A DNA stretch of 64,000 nucleotides, from assembly GCF_014192055.1 (NCBI RefSeq), contig NZ_JACHXM010000006.1, positions 126,746-190,745 on the forward strand, written 5' to 3'. The notes below the pieces were generated by a model. The model made no database searches. It was not told where the DNA came from and saw nothing but the letters and a program-made list of their open reading frames with translations. Positions 27,728 through 36,388 of this stretch are shown here, one piece after another (position 1 is the stretch's first letter; each line of letters begins with the position of its first letter). Made by a program: the position numbers and the translations under genes. Source of the stretch: Halomonas organivorans (GTDB lineage: Bacteria; Pseudomonadota; Gammaproteobacteria; Pseudomonadales; Halomonadaceae).

Positions 27728-29302
27728 ATGACAATCAAGAAGACAATACTGGCTAGCGTCATCGGCGCTGCCATGACCACGGCTGCCATCGCCCCGGCCG
27801 CCCAGGCCGAAAACACCCTGCGCATGGCCTACGACGCCGACCCGGTGTCGCTCGATATCCACGAGCAGCTCTCCGGCGGTATCCTGCAGCTCTCCCACAT
27901 GACCTTCGACCCGCTGGTGCGCTGGACCCAGGACCTCGATTTCGAGCCACGCCTGGCCACCGACTGGGAACAGGTCGACGACACCACCATGCGCATGTCG
28001 CTGCGCGAAGGCGTCGAGTTCCACAGCGGCAACCCCTTCACCGCCAAGGACGTGGTGTGGACCGTGGAGCGCCTCAAGCGCAGCCCCGACTTCAAGGCGA
28101 TCTTCGAGCCCATCGCCTCGGTCACCGCGGTCGACGATCACACCGTGGAGTTCACCACCGAGAAGCCCTATCCGCTGCTGCTCAACCTGGCCACCTATAT
28201 CTTCCCCATGGACAGCCAGTTCTACAGCGGTGACGACGCAGACGGCGACCCCAAGGACGAGATCGTCAAGAACGGCAATTCCTACGCCTCGCGTCATCTG
28301 TCCGGTACCGGGCCCTATGAGGTCACCGAACGCCAGCAGGGCGTGCGCATTGCCTTCGAGCGCAACGACGACTACTGGGACGAAGACTCCCCGGGCAACG
28401 TCGACAAGATCGTCATGACGCCGATCAGCGAGAACGCCACTCGCGTGGCCGCCCTGCTCTCCGGCGACGTGGATTTCATCGCCCCGGTGCCGCCCAACGA
28501 CCTGGAGCGCATCCGCAACGACGACGACAACCAGCTGGTCACCATGTCCGGCACCCGGATCATCCTCTTCCACATGAACGAGGAGCGCGTCGAGGCCTTC
28601 CAGGACCCGCGGGTGCGCCAGGCCTTCGCCTATGCCATCAACCAGGAAGGCATCGCCGACCGGCTGATGAAAGGGTTCGCCACCCCGGCCGCGCAGTTCT
28701 CGCCGGATGGCTATGCCGGCCACGTCGACGGCCTGGAACCGCGCTACGACGTCGAGAAGGCCAAGCAGCTGATGGCCGAGGCCGGCTACGAGGACGGCTT
28801 CGAGATCACCATGATGGCGCCCAACAACCGCTACGTGAACGACGCCAAGATCGCCCAGGCGGTGGCCGCCATGCTGGCCCGCATCAACGTCACCGTGGAC
28901 CTCAAGACCCTGCCCAAGGCCCAGTACTGGGGCGAGTATGACGACCGCGCCGCCGACATGATGATGATCGGCTGGCACGCGGATACCGAGGACTCGGCCA
29001 ACTTCCACGAGTACCTCACCGCCTGCCCGGACGCCGACACCGGGGCCGGCCAGTACAACGCCGGCAACTACTGCAACCCGGAACTCGACAAGCTCGTCGC
29101 CGAAGCCAACCTGGAGGTCGACCGCGACAAGCGTGCCGAGATGCTCCAGCAGGTCGAGCAGACCCTGTATGACGAGGCGGCCTTCATTCCGCTGCACTGG
29201 CAGGATCTGGCCTGGGCCTCCGCCGACAACGTCGACATCGCACCGGTCCTCAACGTGATGAACTTCCCCTACCTCGGGGATCTGGTCATCGAGGAAGAGT
29301 GA
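27728..29302 (+). CDS. peptide ABC transporter periplasmic binding protein, DppA/OppA type
   Basis: A 524-residue SBP_bac_5 (cluster C) binding protein. The Sec signal peptide ends at AQA-EN (about residue 27). The mature part begins NTLRMAYDADPVSLDIHEQL, and the family segment TMRMSLREGVEFHSGNPFTA followed by KDVVWTVERL is evident. These proteins capture di-, oligopeptides or other ligands for the inner-membrane permease. Four transporter genes follow in the same orientation, and strong hairpins separate it from the permeases, as expected for a highly expressed binding protein. The ligand cannot be told from sequence. Confidence 0.9.
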   Translation: MTIKKTILASVIGAAMTTAAIAPAAQAENTLRMAYDADPVSLDIHEQLSGGILQLSHMTFDPLVRWTQDLDFEPRLATDWEQVDDTTMRMSLREGVEFHSGNPFTAKDVVWTVERLKRSPDFKAIFEPIASVTAVDDHTVEFTTEKPYPLLLNLATYIFPMDSQFYSGDDADGDPKDEIVKNGNSYASRHLSGTGPYEVTERQQGVRIAFERNDDYWDEDSPGNVDKIVMTPISENATRVAALLSGDVDFIAPVPPNDLERIRNDDDNQLVTMSGTRIILFHMNEERVEAFQDPRVRQAFAYAINQEGIADRLMKGFATPAAQFSPDGYAGHVDGLEPRYDVEKAKQLMAEAGYEDGFEITMMAPNNRYVNDAKIAQAVAAMLARINVTVDLKTLPKAQYWGEYDDRAADMMMIGWHADTEDSANFHEYLTACPDADTGAGQYNAGNYCNPELDKLVAEANLEVDRDKRAEMLQQVEQTLYDEAAFIPLHWQDLAWASADNVDIAPVLNVMNFPYLGDLVIEEE

Positions 29303-29308
29303 TCGCCA

Positions 29309-29377
29309 CCTCGCCGGCTCGCCGGCGAGGCCTTCCCCATCCTGACCCGGTGGTGCGCTCGGGACGAGCGCGCCACC
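29309..29377 (+). promoter_or_regulatory. two stem-loops between binding-protein and permease genes
   Basis: The first is CCTCGCCGG (29309-29317) with CCGGCGAGG (29322-29330), a 4-nt loop. The second pairs GGTGGTGCGCTC (29349-29360) with GAGCGCGCCACC (29366-29377), with one G-U pair. Such hairpins after binding-protein genes stabilise the upstream mRNA and lower read-through into the permease genes. Confidence 0.6.
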
Positions 29378-29402
29378 CCGTATTACCTACGGGACGCCAC
29401 TC

Positions 29403-30449
29403 ATGATCGCCTTTCTGATCAAGCGCCTCTTCCATGCGCTGCTGGTGATGTTCGTCATCAGCGTGATCGCCTTCGCCATCCAGGACAACCTGGGCGACCC
29501 CATCCAGCAGATGGTCGGCCAGTCGGTGCCGGAGAGCGAGCGCGCCGCGCTACGCGAGGAACTCGGCCTCAACGACCCCTTCGCGGTGCAGTACCTGCGC
29601 TTTGCCGCCAATGCGGTGCACTTCGACTTCGGCTATTCCTACGTCTTCAATGAGCCGACCACCGACGTCATCCTGCGCCACCTGCCGGCGACGCTGGAGC
29701 TGGTGGCCGCCTCGACCTTCCTGATCATCGCTCTGTCGATTCCCATCGGGGTCTACAGCGCCATCAAGCCGCGCGCCTGGCTGTCGCGCTTCTTCATGGG
29801 CGTGTCGATCATCGGCATCTCCATCCCGGTGTTCCTCACCGCCATCGTGCTGATCCAGCTGTTCGCCATCGGCGTGAGCTTCTCGCCCTTCCCCGCCGAT
29901 ACCGGCTGGGGCGCCTGGCTCAATGACCTGGTCAGCACCGAGGGCGGCATGCCGGCCTACGGTCGCGGCAACCCGGTCCCGGTGTTCGGCACCTGGGAGA
30001 CCAACTTCGCCTCGCTCGAGGGGCTGTCCTACCTGGTGCTGCCCGCCATCTCGCTGGCCTCGATCATGCTGCCGCTGTTCATCCGCCTGATCCGCGCCGA
30101 GATGCTCGAGGTGCTGCAGTCCGAGTACGTCAAGTTCGCCCGCGCCAAGGGCATCTCGCCGCGCCGTATCTACTTCCTGCATGCGCTGAAGAACACCATG
30201 CTGCCGGTGATCACCGTCGGCGGGGTACAGATCGGCACCCTGGTGGCCTACACCATCCTCACCGAGACGGTGTTCCAGTGGCCCGGCATGGGACTGATGT
30301 TCCTCGACGCCATCGAACGCTCCGACATTCCGCTGATCGTCACCTACCTGATGATCGTGGGGCTGATCTTCGTGATCACCAACACCCTGGTCGACCTGAT
30401 CTACGGCCTGGTCAACCCCACCGTCAAGCTGACAGGAAAGCCCGCATGA
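29403..30449 (+). CDS. peptide ABC transporter permease, DppB type
   Basis: A 348-residue inner-membrane permease with an N-terminal helix (FLIKRLFHALLVMFVISVIA) and a BPD_transp_1 domain. The ATPase-docking EAA loop is in the segment EYVKFARAKGISPRRIYFLH. About six transmembrane helices are visible. The stop overlaps the next permease gene (ATGA), so the two are translationally coupled and form the heterodimeric channel. Confidence 0.92.
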   Translation: MIAFLIKRLFHALLVMFVISVIAFAIQDNLGDPIQQMVGQSVPESERAALREELGLNDPFAVQYLRFAANAVHFDFGYSYVFNEPTTDVILRHLPATLELVAASTFLIIALSIPIGVYSAIKPRAWLSRFFMGVSIIGISIPVFLTAIVLIQLFAIGVSFSPFPADTGWGAWLNDLVSTEGGMPAYGRGNPVPVFGTWETNFASLEGLSYLVLPAISLASIMLPLFIRLIRAEMLEVLQSEYVKFARAKGISPRRIYFLHALKNTMLPVITVGGVQIGTLVAYTILTETVFQWPGMGLMFLDAIERSDIPLIVTYLMIVGLIFVITNTLVDLIYGLVNPTVKLTGKPA

Positions 30450-31402
30450 CCACCACGACTCCAACCGTTGCGAGCTCGTCCACGGCGAGCCGCTGGGAGC
30501 GCTTCCGCGACTCCTACCTGCTCTACAGCTTCAAGCGCGACCTGATCGCCCAGCTCAGCCTCGCGGTGTTCATCGTCATGGTGGCGTGCGCCGTGCTGGC
30601 GCCGTGGCTGGCGCCGATGAACCCCTACGACCTGGCGCAGATCGACATCCTGGCCTCGGAGCTGCCGCCCTTCTGGGTCGACGGCAGCGACCCGGCCTAC
30701 GTGATGGGTACCGACGCCCAGGGCCGCGACCTGCTCTCGACGATCCTCTACGGCCTGCGGGTCTCTCTGATCATCGGCTTCGGCGCGGTGGCCATGCAGG
30801 CCACCCTCGGGGTCTGCTTCGGCCTGCTGGCCGGTTACCTGGGCGGTCGCGTCGACGCCTTCCTGATGCGCCTGGCCGATATCCAGCTGTCGTTCTCTAC
30901 CCTGATGGTGGCGATCGTGGTCGGCGCGCTGTTCAAGGCGATCTTCGGCGGCGCCACCTTCAGCGCCTACGCGGTGCCGCTGCTGGTGCTGATCATCGGG
31001 CTTGCCGAGTGGCCGCAGTATGCGCGCACCGTGCGTGCCTCGGTGCTGGCCGAAAAGGGCAAGGAATACGTCGACGCGGCCCGCGTGATGGGGCTGCGCA
31101 GTCGGCGCATCATGTTCCGCCACATTCTGCCCAACACCCTGTCGCCGATCTTTGTCATCTCCACCGTGCAGGTGGCCAACGCCATCATCTCCGAGGCGGC
31201 ACTGTCGTTCCTCGGCCTCGGCATGCCCGAGACCCAGCCTTCGCTGGGCTCGCTGATCAAGTCCGGCTTCGACTACATCCAGTCCGGCTCCTGGTGGATC
31301 ACGCTGATCCCGGGCCTGGTGCTGGTGGTGCTGGTGCTGGTGATCAACCTGCTCGGCGACTGGCTGCGCGACGTCCTCAACCCACGCCTGTACAAGGGCT
31401 GA
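30446..31402 (+). CDS. peptide ABC transporter permease, DppC type
   Basis: A 318-residue permease. An N-terminal cytosolic tail of about 45 residues, the first helix LAVFIVMVACAVLAPWLAP, the OppC_N segment with GTDAQGRDLLSTILYGLRVS, and the EAA loop in EYVDAARVMGLRSRRIMFRH. It pairs with the DppB-type permease. The ATG overlaps the previous stop. The dppD-type ATPase starts 15 bp downstream with AAGGAG. Confidence 0.92.
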   Translation: MTTTTPTVASSSTASRWERFRDSYLLYSFKRDLIAQLSLAVFIVMVACAVLAPWLAPMNPYDLAQIDILASELPPFWVDGSDPAYVMGTDAQGRDLLSTILYGLRVSLIIGFGAVAMQATLGVCFGLLAGYLGGRVDAFLMRLADIQLSFSTLMVAIVVGALFKAIFGGATFSAYAVPLLVLIIGLAEWPQYARTVRASVLAEKGKEYVDAARVMGLRSRRIMFRHILPNTLSPIFVISTVQVANAIISEAALSFLGLGMPETQPSLGSLIKSGFDYIQSGSWWITLIPGLVLVVLVLVINLLGDWLRDVLNPRLYKG

Positions 31403-31417
31403 GGCCAAGGAGTTCTC

Positions 31418-32440
31418 ATGTCACTTCTCGAAGTCAATCACCTCGACGTGCGCTTCGCGCTGCGCCGCGGCGACGTCCAGGCCCTGCGCGACGTCTGCTT
31501 CAGCCTGGACCGCGGCGAGCGCCTGGGCATCGTCGGCGAGTCCGGCGCCGGCAAGTCCGTGGCCGCCTTCAGCCTGCTCAACCTGATCGCCAAGCCCGGC
31601 TACATCGCCGGCGGCAGCATCCGTTTCGACGGCCAGGAACTGATCGGCCTGTCCGACCGTGCACTGCGCCGCATCCGCGGGCATCGCATCTCGATGATCT
31701 TCCAGGATCCGATGATGACGCTCAATCCGGTGCTGACCATCGGCGAGCAGATGGTGGAATGCCTCAAGGCCCACCGTCGGATCTCGACCCGCGACGCCCG
31801 TGCGATCTCGCTGCGCAAGCTCGAGCAGGTACAGATTCCCTCGCCCGAGGCACGCCTGGACCAGTACCCCCACGAGCTGTCCGGCGGCATGCGTCAGCGG
31901 GTGATCATCGCCATCGCCCTGCTGCTCGATCCGGACATCATCATCGCCGACGAGCCTACCACGGCGCTCGACGTGACCATCCAGGCCGAGATCATGGCGC
32001 TGCTGCTGGAGCTGTGCGAGGAGCACAACGTCGGCCTGGTGCTGATCACCCACGATCTGGGCGTGGTCAGCCAGGTCACCCAGCGCATGCTGGTGATGTA
32101 CGCAGGCAGGGTCATCGAGCAGGGGCCGACGCGGGAGATCATCAACGACCCGCAGCACCCCTATACCCAAGGGCTGATCAATGCCCTGCCCCAGATGGCC
32201 ACGCCCGGCGAGCGGCTCAACCAGATCCCGGGCAGCATGCCGTCGCTCAGCCACCTGCCGAGCGGCTGCGCCTTCCATCCGCGCTGCGGCTTCGTGACCC
32301 GGCCCGACGGCTCCACCCGCCAGGCCTGCGTCGACGAAGTGCCCGGTTTCGTCACCTCCGGCAACTGCCAGGCGGCCTGCCACATGGTCGCCGAGATGAT
32401 CGAGCGCGAACGCATTCCGGCCGAGGAGCAAGACTCATGA
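31418..32440 (+). CDS. peptide ABC transporter ATP-binding protein, DppD type
   Basis: A 340-residue ABC ATPase of the oligopeptide type. Walker [10 protein letters not shown]-loop [11 protein letters not shown], signature LSGGMRQR, Walker [13 protein letters not shown] and H-loop THD are all intact. The C-terminal oligo_HPY extension has the cysteines ([10 protein letters not shown] and later) that bind an Fe-S cluster in DppD-type ATPases. It overlaps the next ATPase gene by ATGA. Confidence 0.93.
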   Translation: MSLLEVNHLDVRFALRRGDVQALRDVCFSLDRGERLGIVGESGAGKSVAAFSLLNLIAKPGYIAGGSIRFDGQELIGLSDRALRRIRGHRISMIFQDPMMTLNPVLTIGEQMVECLKAHRRISTRDARAISLRKLEQVQIPSPEARLDQYPHELSGGMRQRVIIAIALLLDPDIIIADEPTTALDVTIQAEIMALLLELCEEHNVGLVLITHDLGVVSQVTQRMLVMYAGRVIEQGPTREIINDPQHPYTQGLINALPQMATPGERLNQIPGSMPSLSHLPSGCAFHPRCGFVTRPDGSTRQACVDEVPGFVTSGNCQAACHMVAEMIERERIPAEEQDS

Positions 32441-33543
32441 CCACTGCCTCTCTTTCCACCGCTGGCTCATCCAAGGGCTCCTCCGCCGCCGCGTCTACCG
32501 CCTCGATGGACTCAGGCGCCGCGGTGCCGGAAGCGGCCGAGCCGCTGCTGTCGATCCGCGGCCTGGAGAAGCGTTTCTCGCTCTCCGGCGATTTCCTGGA
32601 GCAGCTCAAGTTCAAGGGCGGCAAACTGGTACGCGAGCAGAAGCACGTGCACGCCATCAACGGCGTCGACCTGGATATCCAGCGCGGCGAAGCGCTGTGC
32701 GTGGTCGGCGAGTCCGGCTGCGGCAAGTCCACCGTGGCGCGCACCGTGATGGGCCTGATCCATCCCAGCGCCGGCGAGATCCGCTACGACGGCGAGCGCA
32801 TCGACGACCGCTCGACCAAGGAACTGCTGCCCTTCCGCCGTCGCATGCAGATGATCTTCCAGAATCCCTACGCGTCGCTGAACCCGCGGATGACCATCCA
32901 GCAGACCCTGGAGGAGCCGATTCGGCTGCACCATCCCGACTGGTCGCCGGCGCAGGTCAAGGACAAGGTCGCCGAGGTGATGAACGCGGTGGGTATCGCG
33001 TCGGACTGGGGGGGGCGCTACGGCCACGAGTTCTCCGGCGGCCAGCGGCAGCGTATCGCCATCGCCCGCGCCCTGGCGGTCGACCCCGAGTTCATCGTCG
33101 CCGACGAGCCGATCTCGGCGCTGGACGTCTCGATCCAGGCCCAGGTGCTCAACCTGCTGATGGAAGCCCAGCAGCAGCGCAATCTGACCTATCTGTTCAT
33201 CACCCACGACCTGGCGGTGGTCGAGCACTTCGGCACCCGCGTGGCGGTGATGTACCTGGGCAGGGTCTGCGAGGTGGCGCCCACGGCGACGCTGTTCGCC
33301 ACGCCCCGCCACCCCTACACCCAGGCGCTGATGTCGGCGATCCCGCGGCTCGAGGATGATCGTCCTCAGCATATTCGCCTGGAAGGCGAAGTGCCCACGC
33401 CGGTCAAGCTGCCGTCGGGCTGCGTGTTCCACGGCCGTTGCCCTCACGCCAATGCGCGCTGTCGCGACGAGGTGCCGGCGCTGATCGCCACCGACGAGGG
33501 TGGGCAGGTGGCCTGTCATGGGGTCGAGGAAGGCCGAATCTAG
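32437..33543 (+). CDS. peptide ABC transporter ATP-binding protein, DppF type
   Basis: The second ATPase of the transporter, 368 residues. A Ser/Ala-rich N-terminal extension of about 35 residues precedes the ABC domain: Walker A GESGCGKST, Q-loop FQNPYASLNPRMT, signature FSGGQRQR, Walker B FIVADEPISALD. The oligo_HPY extension has GCVFHGRCPHANARC. The start ATG overlaps the DppD-type stop. The same frame stays open far upstream by chance. REP-like elements follow the stop. Confidence 0.93.
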   Translation: MTTASLSTAGSSKGSSAAASTASMDSGAAVPEAAEPLLSIRGLEKRFSLSGDFLEQLKFKGGKLVREQKHVHAINGVDLDIQRGEALCVVGESGCGKSTVARTVMGLIHPSAGEIRYDGERIDDRSTKELLPFRRRMQMIFQNPYASLNPRMTIQQTLEEPIRLHHPDWSPAQVKDKVAEVMNAVGIASDWGGRYGHEFSGGQRQRIAIARALAVDPEFIVADEPISALDVSIQAQVLNLLMEAQQQRNLTYLFITHDLAVVEHFGTRVAVMYLGRVCEVAPTATLFATPRHPYTQALMSAIPRLEDDRPQHIRLEGEVPTPVKLPSGCVFHGRCPHANARCRDEVPALIATDEGGQVACHGVEEGRI

Positions 33544-33572
33544 GCGCTTTCGTCGGGTTCTTGGCAGCGATC

Positions 33573-33693
33573 TTCGTGGGAGCGATCTTCAGATCGCGAT
33601 CCGCCGCGCAGCGGCGGTGGTACCGCCAGGCGCCTTGGGCTTTGCCACTGATCGCGCAGCAAGCCGGAGCGCCGGACCGTACGCTCCCACGAA
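33573..33693. repeat. inverted-repeat intergenic element, copy A1
   Basis: About 121 bp bounded by TTCGTGGGAGC (33573-33583) and its inverse GCTCCCACGAA (33683-33693). The first arm is followed by the self-complementary core GATCTTCAGATC (33584-33595), then an internal CCGCCGCGCAGCGGCGG hairpin. The same design is found at 44152, 48065 and 48219. It lies after the transporter operon and before a LysR gene. Confidence 0.8.
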
Positions 33694-33716
33694 AACCTGC
33701 TCGGTGGCACTGAGCC

Positions 33717-33768
33717 TTCGTGGGAGCGATCTTCAGATCCGGTCCGACGCAGTGGCGGTGGCACGCTG
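33717..33768. repeat. inverted-repeat intergenic element, half copy A2
   Basis: TTCGTGGGAGC and the core GATCTTCAGATC (33728-33739) reappear in direct orientation 144 bp after copy A1, followed by CCGGTCCGACGCAGTGGCGG, but no closing inverse arm is seen. It is a truncated or single-ended copy. It resembles the left part of copies at 48065 and 48219. Confidence 0.7.
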
Positions 33769-33840
33769 ACCTGACCGCCTGGTCAACGGCGACTAACCTG
33801 AGTAGACGCCCTGGCCCCGTGATCCGGCACAAGGAACACT

Positions 33841-34761
33841 ATGGAATTACGCTGGCTGGAAGACTTCATCGCCCTGGCGCGCACGCGCCATTTCTCTCGG
33901 GCGGCGGAGACCCAGAACGTGACTCAGCCAACCTTCTCGCGACGCATCAAGCTGCTCGAGGAGGAAATGGGCACGACCCTGATCAATCGTCAGACCCTGC
34001 CACTATCGCTGACACCGGCCGGAGAGGAATTCCTGGCCCTGTGCCAGGACGTTACCCGCCGGGTCGCCACGACCCGTGAGCGACTGGAACAACTGACCCA
34101 GGCCGATGCCGGGCGCATTCGCCTGGCAGCGCCCCAGAGCCTGCTGGCCAATTTCCTGCCGGAATGGCTGGCCGGCTTCGCATCGGCGCCACCGGTGGTG
34201 CCCTATCTGCGTGCCACCGGCTGGCTGGTCGATGACTACTTTCAGGCGCTGAGGCGCAACGAGTGTGATCTGGCACTCTGCTACTGGCCTGCCGGGGCCT
34301 GTTCGCTGAGCTTCGACACCGAGGGACTCGATGTCGTGACGCTCGGCGAGGAGCGCCTGGTGCCGGTTTCGCAGCCCGACGCCGACGGGCGTCCGCGTTT
34401 CTCGCTCGAGGACGCCGGGCGACGCCCCCTGCCGCTGATCGCCTATCACCCGCGAGGACTGATCGACCAGAGCATTCGCGCCCATCTCGAGGGCCTCGGC
34501 GAGATACCCACTTTCAGCGTGCTCAACGAGAGCATCCAGAGCGGCAATATCCGTGAGCTGGTCGGACTCGGCTATGGCCTTGGCTGGCTGCCCAAACGCA
34601 CCGTCCAGGCGGCGCTCAGCGCCGGCAGCCTGGTGCCTGCCGGCGGAATACGCTGGGAGGTGCCGCTGGAGGTCCGCCTCTACCGGCACCGGGGCAATCC
34701 TCACTCGGCGGTGGACGCCCTATGGCAGCGGCTCGCCACCGCGCCGGTCGACGGCACATGA
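33841..34761 (+). CDS. LysR family regulator, HypT-like
   Basis: A 306-residue LysR-type regulator. The helix-turn-helix region RWLEDFIALARTRHFSRAAE, NVTQPTFSRRIKLLEEEMG and [13 protein letters not shown] closely follows the E. coli HypT (YjiE) N-terminus. HypT is activated by hypochlorite through methionine oxidation, but this protein has only two methionines (residues 1 and 43), so that mechanism cannot operate here. Four cysteines are present. The stop overlaps yheT (ATGA), so the two are coupled. Confidence 0.8.
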   Translation: MELRWLEDFIALARTRHFSRAAETQNVTQPTFSRRIKLLEEEMGTTLINRQTLPLSLTPAGEEFLALCQDVTRRVATTRERLEQLTQADAGRIRLAAPQSLLANFLPEWLAGFASAPPVVPYLRATGWLVDDYFQALRRNECDLALCYWPAGACSLSFDTEGLDVVTLGEERLVPVSQPDADGRPRFSLEDAGRRPLPLIAYHPRGLIDQSIRAHLEGLGEIPTFSVLNESIQSGNIRELVGLGYGLGWLPKRTVQAALSAGSLVPAGGIRWEVPLEVRLYRHRGNPHSAVDALWQRLATAPVDGT

Positions 34762-35780
34762 CCCCCGGACGCCATACGGCACGATTCCGGCCGCCGCCGG
34801 GGCTGGCCAACCGCCACGTCCAGACCCTGCTGCCCCGGCTGCTGCCGTGCCGGGAACCGACGCTGGCCTGGGAAGAGTTGCCGCTGCCTGACGGCGACGT
34901 GGTCGAGCTGGCGTGGGTGACGCCATCGCCAGAGGACGCGACGGCGCCGCTGTTGGTGCTGTTCCATGGCCTGGAGGGCTCGGTGGACTCGCCCTATGCC
35001 AGGCAGCTGTTGACCGCCGCCGGGAATGGCCATCGAGCCTTGCTGATGCACTTTCGCGGCTGCGGGCGCCGGCCCAACCGACGCCCACGTGCCTATCACA
35101 GCGGCGACACCGCCGACGCTCACTGGCTGCTGACGCGATTGCGGCACCGGTATCCTCGAGCGGCGCTGTTCGCCTGCGGGGTGTCGCTGGGTGCCAACAT
35201 GCTGCTCAAGCTGGTGGCAGAGGATAGGGCGAATGTCCTGGGGCTGGGGGGAGCGATCGCCATTGCACCGCCCGTGAATCTGGCCGCCAGTGCCGACACC
35301 CTGGAACGCGGCTTCGCCCGCCTCTACCAGCGTCATCTGCTCGGCGCCCTAAAGGCCAAGGTGGCGTCCCGGCTGGTCACCGGGGAACTGCCCCTGTCGC
35401 TGACGCCCGCAGACCTCGCCGGTTTCACCACCCTTCGCGAGTACGACGAGGCGGTCACCGCGCCGCTGCACGGCTTCGATGGCGCCGCCGATTACTATCG
35501 ACGCGCCGCGGCCGGCCCCCTGCTCGGCGGCATTCGCCTGCCGACCCTGATCCTGCATGCCGATGACGATCCCTTTATGCCGGTTGACCTCTACGCAGGC
35601 GTCGAGCTCGGCCCCGGTATTCGCCTGGAGACCGCCCGCCACGGCGGCCATGTGGGCTTCGTCGAGTGGCGCGACGGACGCCTGGACAGTTGGCTGGCGC
35701 GGCGAGTGGCCGACCAGTTGACGGCCTGGTCGACCTCTCTGAGCCGGGCCCGGAAAGCGATCAGCCGATCGGGCAGCTGA
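34758..35780 (+). CDS. YheT-type alpha/beta hydrolase
   Basis: A 340-residue COG0429 hydrolase. [15 protein letters not shown] at the N-terminus is the YheT family signature. The nucleophile is in [12 protein letters not shown], the acid in HADDDPFMP and the histidine in [10 protein letters not shown]. Relatives are esterases or lipases with unknown physiological substrates. Its ATG overlaps the LysR stop. The end overlaps the convergent msrA by 20 bp. Confidence 0.88.
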   Translation: MTPGRHTARFRPPPGLANRHVQTLLPRLLPCREPTLAWEELPLPDGDVVELAWVTPSPEDATAPLLVLFHGLEGSVDSPYARQLLTAAGNGHRALLMHFRGCGRRPNRRPRAYHSGDTADAHWLLTRLRHRYPRAALFACGVSLGANMLLKLVAEDRANVLGLGGAIAIAPPVNLAASADTLERGFARLYQRHLLGALKAKVASRLVTGELPLSLTPADLAGFTTLREYDEAVTAPLHGFDGAADYYRRAAAGPLLGGIRLPTLILHADDDPFMPVDLYAGVELGPGIRLETARHGGHVGFVEWRDGRLDSWLARRVADQLTAWSTSLSRARKAISRSGS

Positions 35781-36375
35781 CGCCGGTGCCCTTGAGGCCG
35801 CAGTAGCCGCCGGGGTTCTTGTCGAGGTACTGCTGATGGTAGTCCTCGGCGTAGTAGAAGGTCTCGAGCGGAACGATCTCGGTGGTGACCGGACCGCGCC
35901 CGACGCGTGCCAGCGCCTCGCCGTAGGCGGCTCGGCTGCGCTCGGCAACGTCGCGCTGGGCCTCGTCGGAGGTGAGGATGATCGAGCGATACTGGGGGCC
36001 GATATCGTTGCCCTGCCGGTCGCCCTGGGTGGGGTCATGGGCCTCCCAGAAGTGGCGCAGCAGGGTATCCAGGTCGATCACCTCGGGGTCGTAGACCACT
36101 CTCACCACTTCAGCGTGGCCGGTGCGACCGGTACAGGTCTCGCGATAGGTCGGGTTCGGCGTCTCGCCGCCGGCATAGCCCACGGCCGTGACATGCACGC
36201 CGGGCAGCTCCCAGAACAGGCGCTCGGCGCCCCAGAAGCAGCCCAGGCCCAGCACGATCTCCTCCAGGCCCTCCGGCCAGGGGGGCATCATGGCGCGGCC
36301 GCTGACCGTGTGCCGGCCGTCGATCGACATCGGCGTATCGCGACCCTCCGGGGCGGACTGGGAAGAGGCAGGCAT
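35761..36375 (-). CDS. msrA: peptide-methionine (S)-S-oxide reductase MsrA
   Basis: MsrA reduces methionine-S-sulfoxide in proteins and free methionine. In the 204-residue product the catalytic Cys46 is in [13 protein letters not shown], with resolving cysteines near the C-terminus (Cys192 and Cys201 in [16 protein letters not shown]). [20 protein letters not shown] is the family core. It lies 13 bp behind tamB and is probably the last gene of the tamA-tamB unit. Confidence 0.96.
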   Translation of the reverse strand: MPASSQSAPEGRDTPMSIDGRHTVSGRAMMPPWPEGLEEIVLGLGCFWGAERLFWELPGVHVTAVGYAGGETPNPTYRETCTGRTGHAEVVRVVYDPEVIDLDTLLRHFWEAHDPTQGDRQGNDIGPQYRSIILTSDEAQRDVAERSRAAYGEALARVGRGPVTTEIVPLETFYYAEDYHQQYLDKNPGGYCGLKGTGVSCPIG

Positions 36376-36388
36376 GACAGTGCTCCTG

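Noticed and set aside
26846-29197. A 783-codon open frame on the minus strand opposite can and the peptide-binding protein
   Set aside because: It is antisense to two clear genes, has low-complexity Val/Gly/His/Asp-rich composition typical of GC-rich shadow frames, and no domain.
30586-32436. Upstream extension of the DppF-type ATPase frame to almost 1000 codons
   Set aside because: The frame is open by chance across the permease and first ATPase genes; the ABC domain and the ATGA overlap fix the real start at 32437.
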